In this document: positions 1 through 8,326 of the stretch, piece by piece | Layout of the letters: the number at the start of each line of letters is the position of its first letter | Position numbering within the stretch: the first letter of the stretch is position 1 | Assembly: GCA_964503045.1 (NCBI GenBank) | Contig: CAZCZI010000012.1 | Location: forward strand, 62,001-126,000 | DNA from: CAYZJR01 sp964503045 | GTDB taxonomy: Bacteria; Cyanobacteriota; Vampirovibrionia; Obscuribacterales; Obscuribacteraceae | DNA: 64,000 nucleotides | Direction of reading: 5' to 3' | The notes under the pieces: generated by a model | Database searches by the model: none | What the model was told of the DNA's origin: nothing | The model's input: only the letters and a program-made list of their open reading frames with translations | Program-made: the position numbers and the translations under genes

Positions 1-1
1 A

Positions 2-2902
2 ACCATCTCTTACACCGATGGAACACCGGTTTACGGAGATGCAGGCACGACAAGCAACTACACTAGCGATACTTCTTTCAATACATCGCAAGACAGCGTT
101 GTTGCTTCGGGACCTGTATATGCAGACGCGGGCGCAAACGTCATCTCCACCAACACAGTCAACGCCGGAGACGGCGCCGGTTTTGTCGGACAAGATAACG
201 TTCAATCTTCGGTATCGAACTCGGAAGTTCATCAAAGTATGGCGGTCAGCCCAGATGCGATCATCAGCGGTGCTCCGGATGCGTCCTCGTATGTCAATAG
301 CGGCTCGACCTCATCATCCGAGTTCATCTCGCAGCCGGTCGATCAATCCGGTGGGTCCGTAACCAACAACGTTGCTTACGCGGGCGAAGCAGTGATTTCG
401 GCGAATGCTGCCGGTTCGTTCTCGGACGGTGGATACGTCAACTACACCGGCGACGGCTCAGCAAATAGCTCCGTCAGCTACTCCGGTGACAATTCGGTTA
501 ATAGCTCCATCAGCTACTCGGGTGACAGTTCGGTTAATAGCTCTATCAACTACTCCGGCGACAATAGCAGCGTGAGCTACACCGGCGGTGATACCAGCTC
601 CGTCTCCTACGGTTCGTCTGACGGTGGAAACATCATTTCCTCTGGATTCATCAACGCCGAATCCGGCTCCAATATCATCTCGACAAATACAGTCAACGCT
701 GAAGGATCAGGTGATGCTGGAAACTTCCAATCGACGAGTTCGCAATACGTCGGTCAGGAGTCCTATCCTAGCGCCTCTATAAGCCAAGACGCGATCATTA
801 GCGCCGCTCCTGATGCATCATCTTATTCACAAGCTGGTGGACCATCGACACAAGAATACGTATCGCAGTCGGTAAACAATCAAGTCGGCTACGCCGGTGA
901 ATCCGTGATTTCTGCGGGAACCTCCGACGCACAAACCAACTACTCCTACGATTCGTCGTCGACATCATCGCAAACATACTCCAACTACTCGCAAGGCTCA
1001 GATGCTTCTTCCGGCAGCGTCAACATATCGTTCGGCGAAGGCACCGGCAGCAGTGGCAACACCGGCTATATCGACGCACCAGTATCCGGTGTGTACGAGC
1101 GTCCATCAAACGAAAGCGCCGGTGTGGACTATCAGAGCATGCCGTGGAACTATGGCTCGCAGGGCGGCGGAGAATCGTATCCAACCGTTTCTTCCCCCGA
1201 AGGCAGCTATCAGAGTGGTGGAACGTATGAGACATCGTCCTCACCTGCAAGCTATGAAGGCGGCGGCAACCAGGGCGGCAGCGCCGTATACGAAGGCTCC
1301 GGCTACACGGCAGCATCGTTGTCCGAGCAAGGACCATCGGTATTCTCAGTGGGCAGCGGCTCTGGATCTGACGTATCCGAAAGCTCGTCTGCCGGCTACA
1401 CGACGCCTATTTCAAGTGGCTCCGGCTATACGCAAGCTGCATACGAAGGCTCCAGTTCGAGCTCGACCTACCAACCGTCAGCAGAAGGTAATACCGGCTC
1501 CTCCGCCGGCTCCGAATTCGTACCAGCTGCTTACACCGGCTCCAGTTCGGGTTCGTACGCCCCGGACGGCTCCGCAGCCGGTAGTGGATCGTATGCACCA
1601 GATGGTTCAGCATCCGGCGGTTACGCAGCACCAACATCCGTGAGTTACTCCGAACCAAGTGGCGACTCAGCCACTAGTTATGCACCAGCGATAGGGGCAG
1701 GCTTCTCCGCGGCTTCGGAACCATCGGTTACCTATTCCAATCCGGCTTTCGAAAAAATGGCCGACCAGGCAGAAGCGATGCCATCAGGCAACGCACCAAA
1801 CCCGTATGCCATTACTGGTGATGCCTCCGGCAGCAGTTCAAATTCGACTTCCGAAACATGGTCGTCGCAAAATACGAGCCAACCGGATGCTCCTATCTAT
1901 ACGGCTTCCGTCCAGGGCTCCACACCAGATTCTTCGCCGACTCAGAATTACGAACCTTCCGGTACGGGCTCCGCTCCGAATTACGAATCCGGATCTAGCG
2001 CATCAGCTGGTTCAACACAAAACTACGAATCATCAGGTCCCATTGCACCGACACCAAACTATGATTCGTCTCCCACTTATTCGACATCTGGAAATACCGC
2101 AAACTATCCAGCCGCACCAGCACCAATATATGACGGCAGTTCCTCACATGGTGAAACCAGATCAGCTGGTGCCTATTCAACCAGCGGTTCGGAAGCGACC
2201 TATCAACCAGGCACCACCGAAGCGGGTCCAGCATATTCAGGACAAGCTGACGTGAATGCACCGTCTCAGCAAGATCCAGCACCGGTTCTGCCTGTAGACA
2301 GCAACCAAGCAGGTCTCGTGTTGGCGCCAATCACCAACGAAAGCGCACGCCCGATTCCTGAAGGACATTTGCATCAGGGTCACGGACAACATGGACATGA
2401 TCAACAAAACTCTGCCCATGCCTCGGCTGGTTCCTATGAAATGCCGGTTCACTACTACCAACACCTCGCCGACAATTCGGCAGGCTTGGCAGCAGAACTC
2501 GCAGCACCGCACTTCTCAGTCTCAGCCGAGACCTATGAAAGAGCAGCAAATGTGGAGCCGATTCACGATTACGGACACGCCGTGCATGGGACCGAACCCC
2601 ACGTCACGCTGACAGCAAGCGATCATCAAATTCAAGAACAGGTGCAAGAAGCTTGCGTAAGTCAGAAAGTGTCTGTCTTCACCGCAGCCATGGGCGCAGC
2701 GGCAGTGACTAGAGTCGCCACCGAAGCGCAGCATATGAAACCCGCCGCGCCGCCGCCTTCAGAAGTGACCATCTCTTCTGCAATGCCGGCTCAGCAAACT
2801 CGCGGTATCAGCTTGCTTGCCCGGGCTCTGGGACCAGCCGTGTCCAAGCGTAAGCTCGAACCAGTGGCTCCGCCGCCAATGCACGACAAATCGCAGCAAT
2901 AA
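2..2902 (+). CDS. 3' part of a giant Ser/Gly/Tyr-rich repeat protein
   Basis: The frame is open from the first bases of the window, so the start lies upstream; at least 966 codons are visible. The sequence is dominated by Ser, Gly, Tyr, Ala, Asn and later Pro, with no recognisable enzyme domain. A long module recurs: DAIISGAPDASSY followed by GYAGEAVISA (about 240-410) returns as DAIISAAPDASSY and GYAGESVISA (about 790-920), and ISTNTVNA occurs near 145-170 and 675-700. Inside it, three 36-bp tandem units encode NSSxSYSGD (461-568). The last 130 residues are different: His-rich, then a mixed helical-looking segment with two copies of a Pro-Pro-Pro motif and a basic SKRKLEP end. I do not recognise the family. 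A surface or matrix protein, or the disordered tail of a larger protein, would fit. It ends just before a hairpin terminator. Confidence 0.8.
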   Translation, partial: TISYTDGTPVYGDAGTTSNYTSDTSFNTSQDSVVASGPVYADAGANVISTNTVNAGDGAGFVGQDNVQSSVSNSEVHQSMAVSPDAIISGAPDASSYVNSGSTSSSEFISQPVDQSGGSVTNNVAYAGEAVISANAAGSFSDGGYVNYTGDGSANSSVSYSGDNSVNSSISYSGDSSVNSSINYSGDNSSVSYTGGDTSSVSYGSSDGGNIISSGFINAESGSNIISTNTVNAEGSGDAGNFQSTSSQYVGQESYPSASISQDAIISAAPDASSYSQAGGPSTQEYVSQSVNNQVGYAGESVISAGTSDAQTNYSYDSSSTSSQTYSNYSQGSDASSGSVNISFGEGTGSSGNTGYIDAPVSGVYERPSNESAGVDYQSMPWNYGSQGGGESYPTVSSPEGSYQSGGTYETSSSPASYEGGGNQGGSAVYEGSGYTAASLSEQGPSVFSVGSGSGSDVSESSSAGYTTPISSGSGYTQAAYEGSSSSSTYQPSAEGNTGSSAGSEFVPAAYTGSSSGSYAPDGSAAGSGSYAPDGSASGGYAAPTSVSYSEPSGDSATSYAPAIGAGFSAASEPSVTYSNPAFEKMADQAEAMPSGNAPNPYAITGDASGSSSNSTSETWSSQNTSQPDAPIYTASVQGSTPDSSPTQNYEPSGTGSAPNYESGSSASAGSTQNYESSGPIAPTPNYDSSPTYSTSGNTANYPAAPAPIYDGSSSHGETRSAGAYSTSGSEATYQPGTTEAGPAYSGQADVNAPSQQDPAPVLPVDSNQAGLVLAPITNESARPIPEGHLHQGHGQHGHDQQNSAHASAGSYEMPVHYYQHLADNSAGLAAELAAPHFSVSAETYERAANVEPIHDYGHAVHGTEPHVTLTASDHQIQEQVQEACVSQKVSVFTAAMGAAAVTRVATEAQHMKPAAPPPSEVTISSAMPAQQTRGISLLARALGPAVSKRKLEPVAPPPMHDKSQQ
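461..568 (+). repeat. 3 x 36-bp tandem repeat in coding sequence
   Basis: Three consecutive 36-bp units start at 461, 497 and 533. Each begins with a variant of GTTAATAGCTCC and encodes (A/V)NSSxSYSGDxS. The units differ mostly at third codon positions, so the protein repeat is under selection or the duplication is not recent. Confidence 0.8.
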
Positions 2903-2922
2903 GCTATAGCGCAGCAAAACCC

Positions 2923-2958
2923 GAAAATCCATAGGATCTCAAGTTCTATGGATTTTTC
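2923..2958. terminator. Hairpin terminator between convergent genes
   Basis: An 11-bp perfect stem (AAAATCCATAG at 2924-2934 with CTATGGATTTT at 2946-2956) encloses an 11-nt loop. The T-run of the right arm serves the plus-strand repeat-protein gene and the complementary A-run serves the minus-strand transporter gene, so it probably works in both directions. Confidence 0.75.
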
Positions 2959-2963
2959 GCAGC

Positions 2964-3827
2964 TCAAGACCGAATCTTCTTCGCTCCTGACTGCGCGAGC
3001 GGAACACCACCCAAGACCAAAAGCACTCCAAGAATCTGCACCACAGACAGTGGCTCGCGAAGAATCAGCGCCGCCGCAACTATAACCGCAGGTCGTTGAA
3101 GCAATAAAATAATTGATGTCTTAGTGGAACCCAATAGATTGATCGCATAAAGAAACGCCACGTTGGCACAAGCCGCCGCAAGCCCCATCCAGCCGCCGAT
3201 TTGCCAGGCTCCGACTTGAATAGGCCCAGCCATCGGAAACAACACGGCCAAAGCAACCAGCCCATTGATCAAAAAGAGATACGTCGAAACAAGTGCAGGA
3301 GTGTACTGCTTGGTGGTGGCTTCCATGGTGACTCGATAAATTGTGGAAATCAGAACCGCACCAGCCATTAGCGCAAATCCGACCAAGCTTCCATACAAAT
3401 CGTTCCACTCGAGTCCGAGCGCCACACCAAGGAAGCACGTCAGGAACCCGATCCAGAATTTCGCATTCAACTTATCTCTTCCAAGTGCCTGATTGCAAAT
3501 CGCCACCAACGCAGGAGTGGTCGTGATAATAGTAATCACAAACACCGCAGATAACTTCTGAAGCGCGTAAATCACTAAGCCACTGTTCGTGAGCAAAAGC
3601 ACTGCAAGAAAGAGCATCCGGAGAAACCCGCCTCCCCCAACCCACTCAAACTTTCGAGTCAATGGAAAGATCAGAATTGCGCCGACAATGGTTTTGACCA
3701 CAAGCAATTGCAACGGCAAAAGTTGCTGTTCGTAGCCGAGCTTTACCACGATTGGTTCTATCGACGCAGCGACAATAGCGATGATTACGGATGCTGCTGC
3801 AAAAACGTTAGTATCGTCTTTGCGCAC
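2964..3827 (-). CDS. EamA/DMT-family transporter
   Basis: The 287-residue protein has about ten hydrophobic segments in the two-fold repeated layout typical of the drug/metabolite transporter superfamily (EamA). The length matches the family. The start is GTG at 3827, 6 bp after the stop of the opine-dehydrogenase-like gene, so the two are almost certainly co-transcribed and translationally coupled. Family members export amino acids, metabolites or, in the pseudopaline locus of Pseudomonas, an opine metallophore. The pairing here makes the enzyme's product a plausible substrate, but that is inference. No substrate-specific residues can be read from the sequence. Confidence 0.85.
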   Translation of the reverse strand: MRKDDTNVFAAASVIIAIVAASIEPIVVKLGYEQQLLPLQLLVVKTIVGAILIFPLTRKFEWVGGGGFLRMLFLAVLLLTNSGLVIYALQKLSAVFVITIITTTPALVAICNQALGRDKLNAKFWIGFLTCFLGVALGLEWNDLYGSLVGFALMAGAVLISTIYRVTMEATTKQYTPALVSTYLFLINGLVALAVLFPMAGPIQVGAWQIGGWMGLAAACANVAFLYAINLLGSTKTSIILLLQRPAVIVAAALILREPLSVVQILGVLLVLGGVPLAQSGAKKIRS

Positions 3828-3833
3828 CTAACC

Positions 3834-5012
3834 TCACGCGTTGATCGCCCTGAGAATTTCCGCGTGGCTCATCTTGGACCAGCCCAACTTCGAAAGCGTT
3901 CTGCCTTCCTTGGCGAAATCCCTTCCAAGAAGCACAGTCGAGAGATTGATGATCGAATCCAACATCGGCGTCTTGATTCCAGCCTTTGCCGCCAACTCGC
4001 GCATAGGCACCAAAGACGATGCGACGTCTTCATGTATATATCGATGATCAAGCGTATCCGGCGCCTGGCTGAAGCTATAGTTTGGAACCGTGCGCATTGC
4101 TTGCAGCAAACTGGTCGTATCGCAGCCATAGTACCGATTCAACAGTTCTTTCATCGGAACAATGTTCGTATCAAAGGCTTCAGCAATTTTATTGAATTCT
4201 TCTTCTACCTTCTCCATCAACACGATCGTCTTTTCAGTCAATCCGTCACGATAGAAAAGGAACCCGCCACCACGATCGATGCTATTCATATTCGCCAACA
4301 TCGTGATTGGATGTGCCAGCGCTCCGAAATCCGTCAGACCACGCTGTACGACGTTTTCAGCCTTATCGAGGTTCGGGAAAAACTTCCTTATCACAGAGAC
4401 TGAACGGGTCGTCTCTTCCTGACACCAGGACGAGAACAATGTCCACTCTTTGATGCCGCGAACCCAAACTGATTCATCAGTCTTGATTCTGCTTGCAAAC
4501 AGCGAATCTGTTTCAACCAAAATCGGCATGCGCGACATTGGTCGAGAGCCAAGCGCCATCTTGAACTCGACTACGCCGGCGAACTTGCTGGAAAAGAGAA
4601 TGACTTCATGCTCGCCGGTAAGATGCGGCGCCAAGCGCATTGCAACTTCACCGTACGCGTCTGTGGTGGTCGCCACAAAAATAGTCTTCGAGTTTGCCAG
4701 AACGGACGCAACATCCGACGACACACCAGCGATTTCAAAGTCTCCACAGAGCTTACCGGTGGCTGATATCTGCTTTTTCTCGCACAGGTTTTTGACCTTT
4801 TCGGGCGAGCGAACCAAAAACTGGGGCAGCACTCCATTGCTGGCAAGGAAGCAAGCAATCGATTGGGCGGCATTCCCTGCTCCAACGATAGCTATCTGCC
4901 CAGCTTGGGGCGCCAAAAGCGGTAGAGACTTGGATGAAGAGATTGCCGCAGCGGAGGAGTATGCGCTCTCACCAAGAGCCGCAGAATCAGTCGCATCAAA
5001 CCTCATGGACAT
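3834..5012 (-). CDS. Octopine/nopaline dehydrogenase-family opine dehydrogenase
   Basis: The 392-residue protein has an N-terminal Rossmann NAD(P)-binding motif, GAGNAA, near residue 44. The all-helical C-terminal domain contains the family landmarks ALAHP, an FFY-like segment before the helical bundle (GGFLFYRDG), RYIHEDV and a GIKTPMLDSII stretch. Such enzymes reductively condense an amino acid with a 2-oxo acid. I place the start at the ATG at 5012, which follows AGGAGG by nine bases; a longer open frame to 5147 has no such site and adds 45 unrelated residues. It forms a two-gene unit with the EamA exporter downstream. No nicotianamine-synthase-like partner is visible, so a metallophore role is unproven. 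Confidence 0.82.
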   Translation of the reverse strand: MSMRFDATDSAALGESAYSSAAAISSSKSLPLLAPQAGQIAIVGAGNAAQSIACFLASNGVLPQFLVRSPEKVKNLCEKKQISATGKLCGDFEIAGVSSDVASVLANSKTIFVATTTDAYGEVAMRLAPHLTGEHEVILFSSKFAGVVEFKMALGSRPMSRMPILVETDSLFASRIKTDESVWVRGIKEWTLFSSWCQEETTRSVSVIRKFFPNLDKAENVVQRGLTDFGALAHPITMLANMNSIDRGGGFLFYRDGLTEKTIVLMEKVEEEFNKIAEAFDTNIVPMKELLNRYYGCDTTSLLQAMRTVPNYSFSQAPDTLDHRYIHEDVASSLVPMRELAAKAGIKTPMLDSIINLSTVLLGRDFAKEGRTLSKLGWSKMSHAEILRAINA

Positions 5013-5368
5013 CTGCTGAGACCTCCTACACGTGGCGGTTAGTATATTGCGCCAATATCTCGTTCGCAATCGCGAAAATACGACGCCAACCTTAAAACTC
5101 CCAGCCCGCTTGATTCTATCCGGCGAGATTTCATCTTCGCGTCTCAATAAACGGACACAACCAAAAATCCGGGCTATCCATTGGTATACGACGCTTGAGC
5201 GATATCGGCGAAGTTAGAAACCGAGCAACGGCGGCAGGCTGGCGAACCACGAAAGTCACCCGGCGGGTTGTCATTCAGTTTTGGAACTGGGTCCCAAGGG
5301 CAAAAGTCATATGTAAGGAACATTAGTGCGTGCAGAAATGCCGCTCCTCACGATTTTGCGAGGCGTCC
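5013..5368. other. Intergenic region, opine dehydrogenase leader
   Basis: About 355 bp lie between two divergent coding regions. It holds the upstream region of the opine dehydrogenase gene (ribosome site just above 5012) and repeat copy 1. I see no convincing promoter pair or structured RNA in the rest. Confidence 0.5.
5177..5217 (+). repeat. Dispersed GCGATATCGC repeat, copy 1
   Basis: This copy reads TCCATTGGTATACGACGCTT then GAGCGATATCGGCGAAGTTAG. It matches copy 4 (reverse strand) over about 40 bp, including the flanks CCATTGG and GAAGTTAG. One half of the palindromic core is altered (CGGC in place of CGCT). It lies upstream of the divergently transcribed opine dehydrogenase gene. Confidence 0.85.
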
Positions 5369-5506
5369 ATGAACAACGAACCCTTAAGAACAATATGGAT
5401 GGCAGTCATGCTCGGCGTTTTGATAGCAACTGCGCCCACATGGATCAATCGTGAGACCAAGGCCAGCTACGATGCCCCGTGGATGTATTCCACCACTCAC
5501 CACTAA
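5369..5506 (+). CDS. Possible 45-residue membrane or secreted miniprotein
   Basis: An ATG at 5369 preceded by GCGAGGCG opens a 45-codon frame. After a short charged start (MNNEPLRTIW) comes a hydrophobic stretch MAVMLGVLIATAP resembling a signal peptide or single membrane segment, then a polar tail ending in STTHH. A weak 5-bp hairpin (GGCTC/GAGCC) follows at 5543-5558. No family is recognised. Evidence is limited to the ribosome site and the hydrophobic profile. Confidence 0.35.
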   Translation: MNNEPLRTIWMAVMLGVLIATAPTWINRETKASYDAPWMYSTTHH

Positions 5507-5736
5507 CGTCTCATAAATTCTTCGCCCGTTACGCCGATTTTAGGCTCTGGTTGGAGCCTCCACCCGATGGCGCTTCCGAGCTCTGAGTAAGTACTGACTG
5601 CTGCAATGTCAAGCTCTCCGATTTGCTTCTCTCATTGGCAGGGACAAAGTTATCGAGAGGCACAGTCCATGCTTGTTGACATCAATTTCGATATATGACA
5701 GGGTAGTCCTTTCCCTGGAAACAAGAAGTTTTTGGT

Positions 5737-6150
5737 ATGCCCGACAATCACGAAAAAGACGTCAACGGCTTGAAGATCGTCCTTCAGCTCTTCACCCGAG
5801 ATGCTAGCCGCTTTATTTTGTCCACTGGCGCCACTCTGGGCGCAATCGCAATCGGATTAGCAGCAATAGTTTGGATGTGGTTTGAGTGGAAAAATCTTCC
5901 AGCTCCGAAACCAGCCCCCCAAATTTCCGCACTGCCACCGCCAGTGACATCAGAAATTCAGACGCCTCCGGTCGCACCGAAACCGAAAAAGATCAAGCGG
6001 CGCTTCACCGCACCGAAACAGATCGCACAAAGCTCCGCATCTAGCTATTCAAATCGTTACCGCTACATTCTCTGGCCCGTCGACAACCCACACGGCGGTC
6101 AAATCAACTACGCTGACGGCTACACAACAACGTACAGCTGGAACAAGTAG
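5737..6150 (+). CDS. Single-pass membrane protein with Pro-rich linker
   Basis: The 137-residue protein has a polar N-terminus, one strong membrane segment around residues 30-50 (LGAIAIGLAAIVWMWF), then a Pro/Lys-rich linker (about 55-95) and a short aromatic C-terminus rich in Tyr. The topology suggests an inner-membrane anchor with a Pro-rich spacer across the periplasm, as in TonB-like or pilus-associated proteins, but no domain is identifiable. It stands alone and converges on the next gene with an 11-bp gap. Confidence 0.6.
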   Translation: MPDNHEKDVNGLKIVLQLFTRDASRFILSTGATLGAIAIGLAAIVWMWFEWKNLPAPKPAPQISALPPPVTSEIQTPPVAPKPKKIKRRFTAPKQIAQSSASSYSNRYRYILWPVDNPHGGQINYADGYTTTYSWNK

Positions 6151-6161
6151 ACTCGCTCGAA

Positions 6162-6758
6162 CTAGCGATTCAACAACTGCCCATAAGCTTCTTTGCGAGC
6201 AAGCATCATGTCGGTCGAAGCTTCGGAGTTGCGATTGTAGTTGCCGTAAGTCGCAGGAGCTGCGGTTTCGCCTTTTCTATTTAGCAACTTGCCGTTGACA
6301 TTCTCTTCGCGGTTTTTGAAAGAAAGCGATGCAGACACATCCTTGCCATCGCGGTGTACAAACGCGCCAGGCTGAGCTTTCTGAGCTACGGGCAGCGGAT
6401 GATAAACACCCGGATTCGGAACATGTGTCGGCTTGATATAGTGAAACTCTCTTTGAATTGGCGGTGCGGTAACCGCTTGTTTGCGCGTCTTTTGCGCAGG
6501 CATTCCCTGGGTGTAGCTCACAATCGGAGACCAGTGGAAGTGCGAAAGATTGCCGTTTCCTTTGACTAGATTCTGTTCCCAACCTTGAGTTACCACTGCT
6601 CCGGTTGTATAACGCACACCAGGAACCGGCTGAAACGGCTTCTGCTGTTGCTGAATCGGTTGCATCTCGAATTGCTGGGCGTTCGCCGCGCCTACTGTCA
6701 AAAGACCAAATACGCCAGCCAGCGTGAGACAAACTGCAAATTTCTTCGTGCTGACCAT
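6162..6758 (-). CDS. Secreted protein of unknown function
   Basis: The 198-residue protein starts with a clear Sec signal peptide (basic start, hydrophobic core, cleavage likely after ANA near residue 27), followed by a Gln-rich stretch and a low-hydrophobicity, extended-looking body rich in Asn, Lys and Pro. GGAGGA precedes the start by about 11 bases. The mature part has no recognisable domain. Confidence 0.65.
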   Translation of the reverse strand: MVSTKKFAVCLTLAGVFGLLTVGAANAQQFEMQPIQQQQKPFQPVPGVRYTTGAVVTQGWEQNLVKGNGNLSHFHWSPIVSYTQGMPAQKTRKQAVTAPPIQREFHYIKPTHVPNPGVYHPLPVAQKAQPGAFVHRDGKDVSASLSFKNREENVNGKLLNRKGETAAPATYGNYNRNSEASTDMMLARKEAYGQLLNR

Positions 6759-7456
6759 GTTCTAGTAAATCCTCCGGATCTCTTTCCTTTACTTTCTTAT
6801 CCAGAAAATTAGGAGCAAGCAAAAAGCGCAAGCCCCGGGTCCAAGCATCTTTGGAAGCGCTTTTCCGGATGTGGTGGGAATCGGTATCAAGCCTATACAC
6901 AATCACGTGAAAACCGCGTGTATCGCGACTACGTGCACTGTTATCAGGCTAACCGAGCATCCACTGCGCTCCGAGCGCTTCCATAGAGCCGGGTGAGATG
7001 CCGTCTCTGGCTACCTAGAAAGGTTTAGCCAGGGCAACTGCCGCCTCGCTGGAGTTTGAGCTAACCGTTAGAGCCACTGCGCCCTGAAAGTCTGGTTGAA
7101 AGTTGATAGTAAGTTCGTCTTTAGAGACCGAGATGGACAGGGTGTTTTGGGTGGTAAGGGTCAGGTTCATTGTGCGCCTCCAGTGGGGGAAGTACGACGC
7201 TCACGAGTGTTAGTATCGGCAACAACTGTGAACTTTTGGTACCTCGCCAAATTCACGCAAAAATCCCGCAATGCCAAAGCCCGTGACCGTTCCTGCCCGT
7301 TGACGGCAAGTTTTAATGATCAAGTACACTTAGGTGGAACTGAAAAAAAGGTTCCAAAGCCCTAAATACATTCTCTTTAGTTCCATATCTTTGATGGAAC
7401 CATCAAAAGACACTCAAACAACCACCAGAGTAAAACTCTCAACAAAGCGAAGAAAA
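6759..7456. other. Long intergenic region with inverted repeats
   Basis: About 700 bp separate a minus-strand and a plus-strand gene. It contains GCGCTC-C-GAGCGC (6966-6978), a hairpin CTGGCTACCT-AGAA-AGG-tt-TAGCCAG (7007-7032) and the TGGAAC/GTTCCA array at 7335-7400. An open frame at 7096-7365 has no ribosome site or protein-like composition and I do not call it. Confidence 0.5.
7335..7400. promoter_or_regulatory. Four alternating TGGAAC/GTTCCA sites
   Basis: TGGAAC at 7335, GTTCCA at 7351, GTTCCAT at 7380 and ATGGAAC at 7394 form two inverted repeats within 66 bp, just ahead of the dehydrogenase gene. They could be two operators for one dimeric regulator or two leader hairpins. No adjacent regulator gene is seen. 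Confidence 0.4.
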
Positions 7457-8296
7457 ATGGAAAAGAAGTTTGCAGCGATCATCACAGGCGCATCGTCTGG
7501 CATCGGAAAGGCGCTGGCGCTACGGCTGGCGACCAACCACCAGGCCCGCATAGTAATCAATGCGCGTTCGAAAGAAGCACTTGAAGAAACAAGCAGACTC
7601 ATCCAACACGTCGGCGGAGAAGCAGTTTGTGTGGTGGGAGACATGGGCGATCCTGCGATGCCCAAGCAGCTTGTTGAAACCTGCATGTCCAATTTCGGCT
7701 GCATAGATCTGTTAGTAAACAACGCTGGACTAGCACGCCCAGGAAGCCTCGTGAAACTCAACGTCGACGACTGGCGCGCCGTTTTCGAGGTCAACTTCTT
7801 TGCGCCGCTTGCCACTATTTATGAGGTTCTTCCCCACTTCCTCGAACGCAAGAAAGGAAAGATCGTCAACGTCTCGTCCGTTGCCGGAAAGATCTCATTT
7901 CCTGGAAGCGTTTGTTATTCCGCCTCAAAGTTCGCGTTAACCGGCATGTCTGAAGGAATGGCTGCGGAACTCACTGCCAAGGGCATCGACACAATAACTG
8001 TCTGCCCTGGCTGGGTACGAACCGAATTTTTCGAAAAAAACAACACATCGCAAAATCGCAACCCCACACTAATTGCTCAACAAAAATCACTGATGGGATG
8101 GCTGATGCGCAGCTGGTTGAGCATCAGTTCAGAAGAAACCGCCAAAGACATCGAAGCTGCTATCTTGCGCGGCGGAAGCAGCGAACTAATTCTGACTGCA
8201 CCAGGGGCGATGGCAGAACGAGTCGCCGGCGTCTTCCCCGGAGTGATGCAAGCACTAGTGAAGCGCATTCCACCAGGCTCTTACGCAAAGCGCTAA
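7457..8296 (+). CDS. Short-chain dehydrogenase/reductase (SDR)
   Basis: The 279-residue classical SDR has the cofactor motif TGASSGIG at residues 10-17, NNAG at 88-91, the catalytic Ser at 140/141 and YSASK with Tyr154 and Lys158, followed by PGWVRTEF. The substrate is not predictable; members act on sugars, fatty acyl chains or steroids. I chose the ATG at 7457 because the upstream in-frame codons lie in the inverted-repeat region and add residues not seen in the family; the ribosome site is weak either way. It converges on a kinase gene. Confidence 0.85.
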   Translation: MEKKFAAIITGASSGIGKALALRLATNHQARIVINARSKEALEETSRLIQHVGGEAVCVVGDMGDPAMPKQLVETCMSNFGCIDLLVNNAGLARPGSLVKLNVDDWRAVFEVNFFAPLATIYEVLPHFLERKKGKIVNVSSVAGKISFPGSVCYSASKFALTGMSEGMAAELTAKGIDTITVCPGWVRTEFFEKNNTSQNRNPTLIAQQKSLMGWLMRSWLSISSEETAKDIEAAILRGGSSELILTAPGAMAERVAGVFPGVMQALVKRIPPGSYAKR

Positions 8297-8326
8297 GTCT
8301 CGCCACTGCTGCGCTAGACTTTTTTC
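8295..8326 (+). terminator. Terminator after the SDR gene
   Basis: AAGTCT (8295-8300) pairs with AGACTT (8316-8321) and is followed by a T-run through 8326. It begins within the SDR stop codon and overlaps the convergent kinase stop. The 15-nt loop makes it only moderately convincing. Confidence 0.45.

Noticed and set aside
3708..4403. Long plus-strand frame antisense to the opine dehydrogenase
   Set aside because: It mirrors the real gene; the minus-strand product has clear family motifs and a good ribosome site.
7096..7365. 89-codon plus-strand frame ahead of the SDR gene
   Set aside because: It has no ribosome site, a random-looking composition and overlaps the inverted-repeat array.
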